DNA of 64,000 bases from Microcyclospora pomicola (lineage: Eukaryota; Ascomycota; Dothideomycetes; Capnodiales): the NCBI GenBank assembly GCA_002786065.1, contig NHNY01000009.1:496001-560000 (forward strand), in the 5' to 3' direction. Below the pieces are notes generated by a model. It did not search any database. It saw only the letters and a list, made by a program, of their open reading frames with translations, and was not told where the DNA came from. Position 1 is the stretch's first letter, and each line of letters opens with the position of its first letter. This document shows, piece by piece, positions 9,281-19,979 of this stretch. The position numbers were made by a program, and so were the translations under genes.

Positions 9281-11294
9281 ATGATGCCAGGCCCACCCTC
9301 GCCGTCCCCGCCGCCGCAGCAGCATCATCACCATCAATATCACCAGCGTCCGCCGCTGCTGCCGCCCATCCAACCCTCCTTCCCACATGTCGCCATGCAG
9401 TCGCAACACCCCGTTGGCCCGCCATACCCTCCACCCACCTTCGCCGGCTCTCCGCCCTCGTTCGCCTACGGAAATGGTGTCGCCATGCATCATCTCCCCC
9501 AGCAGTCACATCCGCCGCCGCCGCCGTCCATCGGGCTCGGCGCAGGCCCGGGAATGCGCTACCCCATCCCGCAGGCTCCGCTGAGCGCGCAACACCTCAG
9601 CAGCGGGCGACACAAGAGGGAGATCAAGAAGCGCACCAAGACGGGCTGTCTGACGTGTCGCAAACGGCGCATCAAGGTGAGTTGCGTCCCTCCACGGGGT
9701 GCGGCGACGTCGAGAGAAAGCTGGTTCGCTTAAAAGAAGGGTGGACGAGGCGCGCCCGACAAGCGAGAGCTACTGTGCACAAGGCGAAACTCACGACCCA
9801 CGCAGCCAGCACCTCGACGCCCGCCGCACCCCAAGTTCCCTGACCATGCCGTCTGCATGCAACCACTGCCGTCATGATGCAGCCGGCGAGGTTGATCTGC
9901 ATACCTTATGTCTACTGCTGCTCCATGTGATGAACGTCTGTCGCTGACCACCTCTGCCCGTCGTTGCATGTAGTGCGACGAGACCAAGCCGCTGTGCAAA
10001 AATTGCGAGAAGAGCAAACGCTCGTGTCTGGGCTACGATCCCACCTTCAAAGAAACGCCCGGCCAGGCTCATATCCAGCCCGCCCCCAGCAGCAGCAGCT
10101 CCACGCCGCTGTCCGACCATCTTGCCACGCCCACGCTGCCATCCCATTCATATCTTGTTTCACCTCCCACTCACTTTTCTGTCCCGCCGCCGCCGCCGCC
10201 ACCACCGCTCTCATACCCGCCTCTGGGCCCCGCTGACAATCATCTTCTTTACGGGCAGCCGCCTTCGCTCGACCCAGCACTGTCTGGCAGTCATCACCTC
10301 CATATGGCGCAACCTAAGCCGTCGTCACTGCAGGCCACTCGCACGGGTAAGCATAGTTGTCTCCATCTACAAGGGTGGCGTTCGTGTTGCATGCTTGCAT
10401 TAACCTTCATGTCTTTCGATCGCTTCATGTCCGTCATCTACCACACTACAGGACTGACAATAACAAGTGAAGCAGCTGACCATGGATGACCTCTTCGTCA
10501 TCAACGACATCCAACCTCAATTCCAACACCGGACCCCGTCAACACATCTGGCGCCCGCGGTCCAACAGGAAATTGACGATTTCTACTCCCTCCACTATGC
10601 TGCCGGCCTGGATCGCTTACTAGAGACTGACTGGTACAGCACCAACGGCCTCGCATACATGAACCACGATCCGTCATTACAAGACTTTGTGGTGCAGTGT
10701 GTGGAGAGATTCAAAGTACGGAATGACGATCCAAATGCCAGTAAACCGATCCCATCACTCGAGGCCCGTCTGGTCTGGCATCTAGCATGCATGCCCCGAA
10801 AGGCCCTCGACCCGTCGATACCGACATCAATACTTCAACGCCTGGACATTGTCGAGAATCTGCTCACCGGCGGCTTCGTCGACCCGCAGATTGCAGCCGT
10901 CCCGCCGCCCCAAGCATCCAGCAACGAGCGGCAATACGAGCAGCAGTACTGGCACGACCTCGCCCGGTTCACCGCTGCGCGCGACGATGGCTCCAACCCT
11001 ACCGGCCTACAAGAAATCGACCATGCGCTGGCCCGCATGCGCAGCTACCTCGGCATGATGGAGAATCGCGATGTTCTCTACTCCATTGCCATCGTCCGGC
11101 ACTTGGGCGGCCGCATGTCAGACTTCCATCCCTTGCGCCACCTTCCATCGACCAGTAATGATCCGGCCGATAACGTCAACAAGCTCAAGATCGCTCTCAC
11201 GCACGTGCAGAACGAGGACCAGCGCGGCTTAACGCAGGTCATCCAGCGCATCTGCGGGATGGCGCTCAGAGGATGGACCTTGCAGAAATCATGA
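9281..11294 (+). CDS. Zn2Cys6 (Gal4-type) transcription factor
   Basis: Three exons, 9281-9676, 9974-10346 and 10468-11294, give 531 residues. The N-terminal ~115 residues are Pro/His/Gln-rich. The binuclear zinc cluster at about 124-152 reads KTGCLTCRKRRIK|CDETKPLCKNCEKSKRSC; the bar marks intron 1, which is long (297 nt) and cuts the cluster between its second and third cysteines. A Pro-rich linker follows. The rest is a helical region typical of fungal regulators, starting near TMDDLFVINDI. Intron 2 needs an AAG acceptor at 10467 to keep frame, because the nearer CAG sites are out of phase with the donor. The first ATG in frame is at 9281. The nuclear role is clear from the zinc cluster; targets are unknown. 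Confidence 0.87.
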
Positions 11295-11985
11295 CCGCGG
11301 GGTGTTATTGGCTAGTCGATGCAGCGGAATTGGATTAAGTCGTTGCCTCAAGGTGCGAGATTTGGCAGTCTCAGTCGGCAAAGCCAGACTCACCCATGCA
11401 AGACCCAGCTCTACATGACCCGACCATGCTTAAAGATTTCTTCGTTTCGTTGTTACGCCCGCGCTTTACACAAGCGGAAGTTGGGGTTTTTCTTCGCGCA
11501 AGATACCATGAATCGTCTCTGCTCTTTGCGTTCAGTTGCGGCCCGTCCGCTGAGAAAGAAGCTGCATGCCTACTTCACATACTGCATATAGATTCTAGAG
11601 CTAGCGAATCGTTTTTCGTATTGACGAGTGATGGGTGAGGCTTTTTGTTCTTGATAGATCCTTCACGTTTTCGTGCTTCGTCCGTGATATTGCCTCAACG
11701 CATTGGCTGCTCGGAGCTTTGCTCGCCACTTGTAGCTCTGTACCATCCGCGATGCGTGAATTTGTGCCTTCACTACTAGAAGATGGCCTTGGAGCACTCT
11801 GTCGCCTAGCGTGCAGATGTCACACTTTGACCGGGTCGTTTCCTCTACCTTACTGGCGGTATACATTCGCGTCTCGAGGAAGGTAGACTGGTCCCTCAGG
11901 CTTCGAGATCTTAGCACAGTCCACCCATGGTCGCGTCAAGCCTGTAGACTGAATTCGACACCAGCCCACACCCTCCCCACCTCCC
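11295..11985. other. Convergent intergenic region
   Basis: A 691-nt gap between the stops of the Zn2Cys6 gene and the VPS37-like gene. Short open frames on both strands have no ATG with a family-like product. Nothing else is supported. Confidence 0.4.
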
Positions 11986-12777
11986 TCACCGCCACCCCCC
12001 AACCCTCCCCTCATCCCACCTCTCCCTGCGCTCCCGCCGCAAATACGCCATCTTCGCCGCCTCCTTAACCCGGCGCACAAACTCCGCCACCTCGCGCTCG
12101 CTCGCCACGCCCTCCTTCCCACCACCACCCCTGCTACCCCCCTCCTCCTCCTCCAGCCAACTCTGCTCCAGCCCGCGCACGACCTGCTCCTGCTCGAGCA
12201 CGCCCGCGTTCAGCCGCGCGTACAGCGCGCGCGGCGCAAATGCCGCCAGCGCCGTCTCGGTCTCGGCGAGCTGCGCGCGGTGCTGCTGCTCGAGGGCGCG
12301 GAGCGCCAGCAGGCGCGACTGCGTGTGGGCGCGCAGCTGCGTGAGGCGCGTCTCGAGGGCGAGGACGGAAGTGGCGAGGCGGATGTTGGTGGTGAGGTGG
12401 GTTTGGAGGAGGGATTGGGAGGCCGGGAGGGAGGGGTGCGTGGTGTGCGGGTTGGTTAGCAGGGCGGATTGGAGGTCGGGCGAGGAGAGAAGGGCGTGCA
12501 GGTCGGGGGTGGGCAGGTCTTTGAGGTGAGGGGGGAGCCAGTTAGGGTCGATGGGGGAGATGGTGGAGGGTGCGGGGTGGGGTTGTGGTTGGTGAGTGGA
12601 GGAGGAGGAGTAGCGGTAGGGGAGGTCTGGGTTGCTGTCGAGTTCCTGAGGCTCGGCGCGCTGGAGGGGCGTGGCAGGTAAGGGGGGGCCTGACGCTGGA
12701 GGGTTCGCGGATGTTGGTGGTTTGGGCGGCGGAGCTGGTGGCGTGGAGGAGTAGTAGACAGCGGGTGTGTAGGACAT
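11986..12777 (-). CDS. Vps37-like ESCRT-I subunit (Mod(r) domain)
   Basis: An intronless gene of 263 residues. The N-terminal ~85 residues are Pro/Ser-rich (PPAPPPKPPTS) and low in complexity. The rest fits the Mod(r) domain of Vps37: a helical start (LPTPDLHALLSSPDLQSALL), a coiled coil at about 120-190 (LALETRLTQLRAHTQSRLLALRALEQQ broken into short heptads), and a basic C-terminal helix (RRVKEAAKMAYLRRERRERW). Vps37 joins Vps23 and Vps28 in ESCRT-I, which sorts ubiquitinated cargo into multivesicular bodies. The domain call rests on pattern and not on invariant catalytic residues. It is divergent from the TMF-like gene across 400 nt. Confidence 0.75.
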   Translation of the reverse strand: MSYTPAVYYSSTPPAPPPKPPTSANPPASGPPLPATPLQRAEPQELDSNPDLPYRYSSSSTHQPQPHPAPSTISPIDPNWLPPHLKDLPTPDLHALLSSPDLQSALLTNPHTTHPSLPASQSLLQTHLTTNIRLATSVLALETRLTQLRAHTQSRLLALRALEQQHRAQLAETETALAAFAPRALYARLNAGVLEQEQVVRGLEQSWLEEEEGGSRGGGGKEGVASEREVAEFVRRVKEAAKMAYLRRERRERWDEGRVGGWR

Positions 12778-13177
12778 GTTGGCGATGAGATCTGGAGATT
12801 CTTTCTTTGTGATTTTTTGAATTCGTCGATATGTGCAGTCGACGGGCGAGACAGATGTTTGTTTCAGATGTTGGTCCCTGAGGATCGATGTGCTGTGGTG
12901 TTGCCGCCCAGGAGGTTCATTGACTGCATTAGGCTGTAGTTACTGCAGTGCACATATAGATTCCGTCTCTCATCGCTGGCGTGGTGCCTGAGCTTTCCGA
13001 CCACCAGCTTTCACAACACGCGGCCACAACGACCACACATGCCGCCGAGCAATCCTTTCACAACTGATTCGACTACTTGACAGCGTTGCAATGTCCTGAC
13101 ATGCAATGCCTCGTCATCACCGTCAAATCCATCCCCATGCTCGCCAATAACCACTCCACCCCTCGACGAACCACACC
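12778..13177. promoter_or_regulatory. Shared promoter region, VPS37-like / TMF-like
   Basis: A 400-nt gap between divergent ATGs. The TMF-like leader (13080-13177) is C/A-rich. No clear motif was identified. Confidence 0.45.
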
Positions 13178-15772
13178 ATGAGCCAGAAAAAGACCGGCGG
13201 CGGCGGATGGGGCTCGCTGCTCTCCGGCGCCGTCGCCAACCTCGAGTCGCGCCTGGACACGATCCTCGCCGACGAGCCCGACGCCTCGGCGCGTGAACGA
13301 GCCGCGGAGAAGGCGGCCAAGGAAGCGAAGGAGACGGCGAACGGCGAAGCACGCTCGGGGTCGGGCAGCTTAGCGGCGCCGCCTACGATCACGACGCGGA
13401 GCTCGCGCGATGCTTCACGAAGCCGAGCGACGGATCGGTTGGCTGAGCGGCTGGCGAAGGCGACGGCGCAGAAGCCGGTAGGCGGTCAGGTGCCCTCGCG
13501 CGTGGGCACGCCGATCAACGATGCAACGAGTCTGAGGACGAGTCTGGACTCGACGAGGAGCGCGGATGATGCTGCGAGGTCACTGCAACCGACTGGGACT
13601 GGGGAGGAGACGACAGCCCCCGCTTTGGTTGTTCAGAGCAACGGGGAGGACAAAGGCACGCTGCTGACGTCTGGACTACCCATCAACCCAGCTCGGGTGT
13701 CTATCGACAGTTCCGCACGGCCGTCGATGGAGGTCCCTTCCGAGACGATCTCCTCGACCAGGACGTCAGTCGAGATTCCCAATGGCGCCGTGACGTATCC
13801 CAAGAGCACAGCCGAGCTCGAGACGGAGATGGCACAGATGCGCGAGGACTACGAGCAGGCGGAGAAACAGCGGCAGGAAGAAATGCACACCTACATGGAG
13901 AAGATCGACGCGTTACAGGCCAAACTGTCATACCTGGCGAAGGAGACGTTGGCTGCAGCGAAGGAAGCCAACGCATCTGCGTCTGCAGGGAGCGAAGAAG
14001 GCCAGCTTGCGGAGAAGGATGAGCAGATTGCGCTACTGATGCAAGAGGGCGAGAAGCTGAGTAAAGCGGAATTGAAACACCTGCAGACTATCAAGAAGCT
14101 CAGATCGAAGACGAGCGAGGAAGAAAAGGCGGCCAAGGAAGTACAACGGAAGTTGGAGATGTCGCAACGGGCGGAGTTGGACTTGAAGCAGAAGCTGAGA
14201 AGGGTCGAAGCTGCAGAACGACTAGCAAACGACAAGGCTCGGCAGATTGCGGTGATTGAAAAAGAAGTCGAGGAGCTTCGAGTCGATCGAGAGAATGCTG
14301 CGGAGCTCGTTCGGTCACTGACTACACAATTGAAAGAAACGCGAGACAGGGCAGATCGAGCGGACAAGGAAGCTGCCGCGCGCGCGGCGGAGAACGACAA
14401 GGGAAAAATCGCTGCCTTGCAGAATGATTTGGAAGATGCACAGATTGAGAAGAAGCTCGCGGTCGATCGTGCTACGGCAGAACTCATCAAAGTGCGGGAC
14501 GAAGCCGACAGACAAAAGCAGCGATTTGGCGTCACTGAGCTGGAGCTGAAGAGCGAGATCTCGGGGCTGGAATCAAAGCTCGAGGCGGTGCGATCGAGAG
14601 CAGAGGAGGCGAGCTCAGACAGCACTACAGGCGAGGGCAGCACCGTCAAGCTGATGCGTCAGGTCGAGACATTGCAGAATCAATACGCCTTGGCGAAAGA
14701 GAATTGGACTACGATTGAGGCGTCTTTGAACTCGAGAGTTTCAGTCCTTGAGAAAGAGCGAGACGAGATGGCAAGGCGTGAAGCAGAAATTAGGAAGAAG
14801 GCGAGAGAGTTTGGAGTCAAGAATCGTAAGCTCGAGGAAGAGCTGGAGTCCACGACGGAGCAAGTCAGGTCTGTCACGTCGGAACGCCAGACTTTGCTTG
14901 AACAGACCACCTCTCTACGCCAGAAACTGGATCAAGCCGGAGTTACTCTGAATGACGCCAAGACAGACTTCGAGCGGCAGCGAAAAGGCTGGGAGGCTGA
15001 AACTACACAACGAGTCGAGGAGGAGAAGCTCCGCTGGCAACGAGGTCTACCCAGCCCGTCACTGCGCAACGGTTCGAACATGAACGCCCGCCGCAAGCCG
15101 TCCGCGACAGATCTGTCATCGGTCCTCCCCAGCCGACGACCTGCCACCCGGCTCACATCCTACGACGTGTCTACACATCACAACTACCCCGAGCGAACAT
15201 TCTCACGCCGTACCTCGGGCATGCCGACGCCCAACAGCCACCACTCCCCACGTCCGCCGCTCGTGGAGCGATCCTCCGACAACTCGCCCTCCCTCTCGCG
15301 GCAAGAAAGCACGTCCTCCTTCGACCCGCCGCCGACCCCGTCAATCGATCTCGACCCGGACTTCGAGCACCCGCCCGACTCGCCGCAACGCACCATCAAC
15401 GACCTCGTCTCGACCTCGACCGCCGGCGCCGGGCCCTCGGTCCAGCTCGTCGAGCGCCTGTCCCTCGCCGTCCGCCGTCTCGAGAGCGAAAAGGCCACGT
15501 TCCGCGACGAGCTGGCCCGCCTCTCGGGCCAGCGCGACGAGGCGCGCAACGAACTCGTCGCGCTGATGCGCGAGGCCGAGAGCAAGGAGAGCGTGCGGGC
15601 GCTGCAGCAGGAGCTCCAGGACCTGCGCCAGCGCTACGACGCCAGTCTCGAGATGCTCGGCGAGCGCGAGGAGCAGGTGCAGGATCTGCGCGGCGATGTC
15701 AGCGAGATGAAGCGCATTTATCGAGATCTCGTCGAGGCGAAGGTCGGGCCTGTTCAGACTGCGCCGTCGTAG
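13178..15772 (+). CDS. TMF/Sgm1-like Golgi coiled-coil protein
   Basis: An intronless gene of 864 residues. The N-terminus (KKTGGGGWGSLLSGAVANLE) is a short motif shared by TMF-family proteins. Residues ~70-205 are Ser/Thr-rich and disordered. A long, highly charged coiled coil fills ~205-620. A Pro/Ser linker at ~620-750 (SRRTSGMPTPNSHHSPRPP) leads to a C-terminal coiled coil at ~755-860, ending in the region (LREREEQVQ-like, SEMKRIYRDLVEAKVG) that matches the TMF TATA-binding/Rab6-binding domain. TMF proteins and yeast Sgm1 act as golgins that bind Rab6/Ypt6 and tether vesicles at the Golgi. No membrane segment is present, as expected for a peripheral golgin. Confidence 0.82.
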   Translation: MSQKKTGGGGWGSLLSGAVANLESRLDTILADEPDASARERAAEKAAKEAKETANGEARSGSGSLAAPPTITTRSSRDASRSRATDRLAERLAKATAQKPVGGQVPSRVGTPINDATSLRTSLDSTRSADDAARSLQPTGTGEETTAPALVVQSNGEDKGTLLTSGLPINPARVSIDSSARPSMEVPSETISSTRTSVEIPNGAVTYPKSTAELETEMAQMREDYEQAEKQRQEEMHTYMEKIDALQAKLSYLAKETLAAAKEANASASAGSEEGQLAEKDEQIALLMQEGEKLSKAELKHLQTIKKLRSKTSEEEKAAKEVQRKLEMSQRAELDLKQKLRRVEAAERLANDKARQIAVIEKEVEELRVDRENAAELVRSLTTQLKETRDRADRADKEAAARAAENDKGKIAALQNDLEDAQIEKKLAVDRATAELIKVRDEADRQKQRFGVTELELKSEISGLESKLEAVRSRAEEASSDSTTGEGSTVKLMRQVETLQNQYALAKENWTTIEASLNSRVSVLEKERDEMARREAEIRKKAREFGVKNRKLEEELESTTEQVRSVTSERQTLLEQTTSLRQKLDQAGVTLNDAKTDFERQRKGWEAETTQRVEEEKLRWQRGLPSPSLRNGSNMNARRKPSATDLSSVLPSRRPATRLTSYDVSTHHNYPERTFSRRTSGMPTPNSHHSPRPPLVERSSDNSPSLSRQESTSSFDPPPTPSIDLDPDFEHPPDSPQRTINDLVSTSTAGAGPSVQLVERLSLAVRRLESEKATFRDELARLSGQRDEARNELVALMREAESKESVRALQQELQDLRQRYDASLEMLGEREEQVQDLRGDVSEMKRIYRDLVEAKVGPVQTAPS

Positions 15773-16013
15773 TTGCTCACAAAGGCATGATGTTCATATT
15801 AGTAGCGCGTTGATAGGATGAAGATGTGGTGATACGGTGATACTGGTATTGTATGATCAAGATATTCGTGACAAGATTCACCTCATCCATTTGCAATGCT
15901 CAGTTCATCCTAATGTCTCACCACATCCTGCCAACGACGTATTAACATGACTCGTTTGAGACTCCACATATGGCCCGCCCTTTTTCTCCACCACGCTTCT
16001 CCTCTCTGAACAT

Positions 16014-18441
16014 CTAAGCGTGCCCGATAGTCTCCAAATACGCGACCAGGCGCTTCTTAATCACCACGCCACGCACCTGCCCCGTCCCCTCCTCGGTCAG
16101 AATCAGATAGCGCAGCCCGAGCTTGCCGAACATCTCCGCGGCATACTCGAGCGGCGCGGCGGTACACAACGTCAACGGCGTGCGGTCGACGAAATGCGAG
16201 AGGTCGAACTCACCCTCCTCGACCGCGACGCCGAGCACACGCACCTCGGCGTCGTCGGCGTAGATCTCGCCGAGCGTGCTGAGGCCGAACTCCAGCTCGC
16301 CCTGCGCGAGATAGCCCTGCAGCATGCCGTCGTTCTGCACGAGGACGAGGCCGGCGTCCATGAGGCCGCGCGCGTGGATGAGGGCGAGTTTCTCGCGGAG
16401 CAGGGCGCGGGGCACTTTGTTCGAGGGCGGGACGACGAGGGTGATTTCGTCCATGGTTTGTTGCGGGGGGATGAGGACGTCGGCGAGGGCGTTCTGCTTC
16501 TGCACGCGCTGCATGCTGTGGTCGAGATCGAGGAAGGGGTGGCCGAGCACGTTCTGCGCGAGGTCGTAGACGCTCTCCTTGCCGAGGCTGTCGGCCACCC
16601 ACTTCGCTACGAGGATGGCCATCATGTGTGGCAGGATGTAGTCCAGTTCGCCCGTGAGCTCGAACATGATCACGCATAGCGAGAGGGTCATGCGGCTGAC
16701 GCCGGCGAGGAAGGCGGCGGCGCCGACCATGGCGAAGATGCCGGGCGATATGTCGGGGATCCATTGTCCGACCAGACGGCCGAATAGAGCTCCAGCATCG
16801 AGAGCAGGAATGATCACGCCAGACGGCACTTTGATACCGAAGGTGATGATGGTGAGGACTAGTTTGCTGATGGTACCGTAGATGAGATAGCCAGTGTACT
16901 CGAACCCGTCGGCGTCTCCCATTTCATGCTGGCACACCCAGGTGTTTTGTGATTCAGGCCCACGGCAATCAACCAGGAGATTCTTGATGATCACGTCGCC
17001 AGGTTCACGAGTGATGGGATTCGGAAATTGCAGTAAAGTTGTGGCCAGCACTACAAGAAAGACCTCAAAGACTGGATGATTCTTGATGATCGGGAAGCTG
17101 CGGAACCATTTCGACCAGAGGAAGTTGAGCTTGCAGAACAGCCCACCGAATATGCCGCCCGCAACTCCCAAAAAGACAAACACCAGATAGTGTATTGCTT
17201 CATATGCTGTTCCATAGTGGGTCTCGAATAGCACGAGCTTTCCAGTGCCTGTCGGGTTGAGAGCCTTGAGCACCATTGCCGCGAAGAGCGAACACAAAAA
17301 CGCGCGCCACAGCACTTTCCGGGGGAAGTAGGTGCTGATCTCTTCATAGCTGAACAGCACGCCACCTATGGGTGCACCGAAGGCGACGCTGAGTCCAGAC
17401 GCGCATGCTGCGGAGAGGATGTCACGCATTTTGCGCCCATTGTCACGGTATTTGGGGAAGTGCTTTGCCACGAGATAGCCAACACAGGTCGAGATATGGA
17501 CGAATGGTCCCTCCTTACCAAGACACATACCTGTCGCTACAGCGAATGTAGCGCCAAAGCCCTTGACAAACAGAACTTTGAAGTCGAGGAAGTTTGGTAT
17601 AACAAAGCCGGAAAGGATTGTTTTGATCTGTCGCAAGTCAGCATACATCAATTTAATCTGTAGCCGTCTGAACATACTTCAGGGATACCGGAACCTGCAG
17701 CCATATACATGCTTTTGCCACTTGTCACAGGTTGCGGCGTGGAACCATTTTGGGCCTTGTCGCTGGTCTCTGGTCCCACTGATGGCAAAGATCTTTTCGT
17801 CAACATGGTGGCACTGCAGCTGATGATACCAAAAGCCAAAGCAAAGGCCACGTAAATGGCGAATTGGGACGCATAATCCTGAGACCACTCTCGAAATTCC
17901 TTGCAATCTGTACCGGTCTGTTCAGAGAGATGCACATTACCCAACAGCGGCGTCTTGTCGAGGCAACATGCTTCGCGATCCAAGAAAGGATTTCGTCTGC
18001 AGTACCCAAATTTCCAATCCGAGACTGTTGCTTCCGCGACGTCGACTACGAAAGCAACACAAGCAGTGAGGGTACCGATGATGGCCACGGCGATCCAACC
18101 AGAAGCCTCGTCCAGGAGGTTTGCGATCTTATATCTCAATCCTTTCCGGCTGTGAATGAATCGAAGACGATATGAGTCTTTCACCTGTGGTCGTAAGCTG
18201 GAGACTACACGAAGCATCAAGAGGAATGGCCTACCAGATCATGAAGCCAATCTATGGTGGTGTAATCATTGTAAGGAAGTCTCTCGCCAACGGAGCTATC
18301 CGCCATTTTATGCTCATCAATGGTGACATGACTTTCGATGATGCTGCTGGCCTGGTCATCAAATCCCGTAAACCTGCTGAGTCGCCGGTTGATGACCTGC
18401 AGAAGTGGTGTGTGCTCGTTCTGTTCTTCTTGAGATGCCAT
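16014..18441 (-). CDS. CLC-family chloride/proton antiporter (Gef1-like)
   Basis: Three exons on the minus strand, 18441-18235, 18184-17678 and 17627-16014, encode 775 residues, close to yeast Gef1. CLC motifs are intact: GSGIPE (split by intron 2, continuing IKTILSGF), GKEGPFVHIS with the gating glutamate, and FSYEEISTYFP containing the proton glutamate found in exchangers rather than channels. About ten hydrophobic helices span residues ~70-560. Two CBS modules occupy the C-terminal cytosolic part (~590-775). The soluble N-terminus has EHTPLLQ, an acidic di-leucine-like signal seen in endomembrane CLCs. It should acidify and supply chloride to Golgi/endosomal or vacuolar compartments, and in yeast supports copper and iron loading. 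It converges on the TMF-like gene with 241 nt between stops. Confidence 0.93.
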
Positions 18442-19979
18442 GTTGAGATACAAGGCAGTTAGCTAGATGGCCAATGCTAGTGCTGCTGATCCGGTGTGTC
18501 TGATGGGTATGGCTCTGCCACTGCAACGCTTGGGAAACTTATCCGCCTTGACACTGTCGTTATCCAGCGTCACCACATAATTGAAAGTCGACACTTGGAT
18601 GAATATCTCTTCGCCGACAAGCAAGGAGAATGGCAATATCACGTCTGAGAAGTAGAGCACATGGAGAAGAAAGAGGAGCTTGTACGACGTCAACAATCTA
18701 CGCCAACCACGATATGGTCAGCTCACGGCTGGGAGGTCTAGAGTCTGACCCAAGCCATGTATGTGCCTCTTGCGTCTTATCAGGCCAACACTGATAAGGT
18801 CGCAGCCGTTGAACTCAGGGCGAATCAGAAGCGTGAGAGCCCAGTTCCAGTCCCACGTGAGTCTGCACATCGATCGGCGAGGAGGCTGAAGTGTATCGAG
18901 GGCGTTGCCATCTGGCATTATAGTGCTGCAGGGCCATGACAATCATGTTTGTTGCTGAGGTGAAGTCAAGTGAGAGCCACCCTGATAGCGTTCTAGACCG
19001 TTTTGTCTTCGAGTCCCCCAATTTGATTAGCGTATGTCCCATCAGTTGTCAGAAGTCGTGACCCGAACTCCATGTCCAATGATTGAGAGCAGACAAGCAA
19101 ATAATGTATGATCGCGAAGATCCACAAACCATCAGAGAATAGTCAGCATCGGTACGGAAGTGTTAGCTAGACTCCCTACTCTTTGTTCGTCAAGAGCCCA
19201 TTCAATACGTTGAGCTTCACACGATAAATGGCGAGGAAGCCCCTGACGACTAGATTGCTAAGTTTGCAGAATACATATCGTGCTAGTCCAACATCGCACA
19301 TTCAGAAATAGGGTCACGCGAGACATTGCCTGAAGTGCCCAAGCAATCACCATACTGGTCAACACTACTCTGGTCTTTCCTTTACATTATTGTTCGAATT
19401 GCTGCAACTCGCGCCTCAAAGCCACCGAATTCCCGATATCTTTACCCCCTCGTCCCGCTGATACGTGCTCATTTCGACCCTCCCGCAAACGAGCCATATC
19501 CAGCCTCATTCAGAAATCCTGAGCTCTCCCTGTCATCCCGAGCCGCCAAAGCTGAACCCGGTCCATTGATCTACCGCGTCTGAGGAACGACGAGGATTGT
19601 CACGTGAAGTTCGGTAAGTCGCCTCAAGTGACGATTATTGACAACGCAAAGCTTCCCCTCCATCGTCACGCACGGCCAGGTACGCTCTGAAGCACACATT
19701 CCCAATTTTCTAGCCAGGTCCGCGGCGAGTCTGCCGTGCCCAGCCTAGGCGACTTCACCCGACGACCAGTCTGAGCCATTTGTTTTAAAACATGCTCTGT
19801 TTCTCTAATATCCTCCTTCATGCCTAGAGGTGCTTGGACCGCTCTCTTTACTCTGCCCCCAAATTTGCCCCTCACTTCTTCGCCTCTTCCCCCACACTCT
19901 GACGTGCGCGGACCTGGTCGACGCTAGAATAACATGTTAACGACATTGCAACTCCAGCACCACAACCCATCCTCTCGCA
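18442..19979. promoter_or_regulatory. Divergent intergenic region, CLC / ethanolamine kinase
   Basis: A 1.5-kb gap. On the minus strand at 18.46-19.04 kb there are short hydrophobic open stretches (for example LLFLLHVLYFSDVILPFSLL at ~18.6 kb) in shifting frames without consistent splice sites. They could be a decayed gene or chance, and I do not call a gene. The part 19.6-19.97 kb is the CT-rich leader of the kinase gene. Confidence 0.35.

Noticed and set aside
13891-14649. 252-codon Ser-rich minus-strand frame within the TMF-like gene
   Set aside because: A mirror of Glu/Lys-rich coiled-coil codons; no ATG-linked domain.
18463-19042. Possible membrane-protein gene between CLC and the ethanolamine kinase
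   Set aside because: Hydrophobic stretches change frame with no consistent introns and no family match; kept only as a note.
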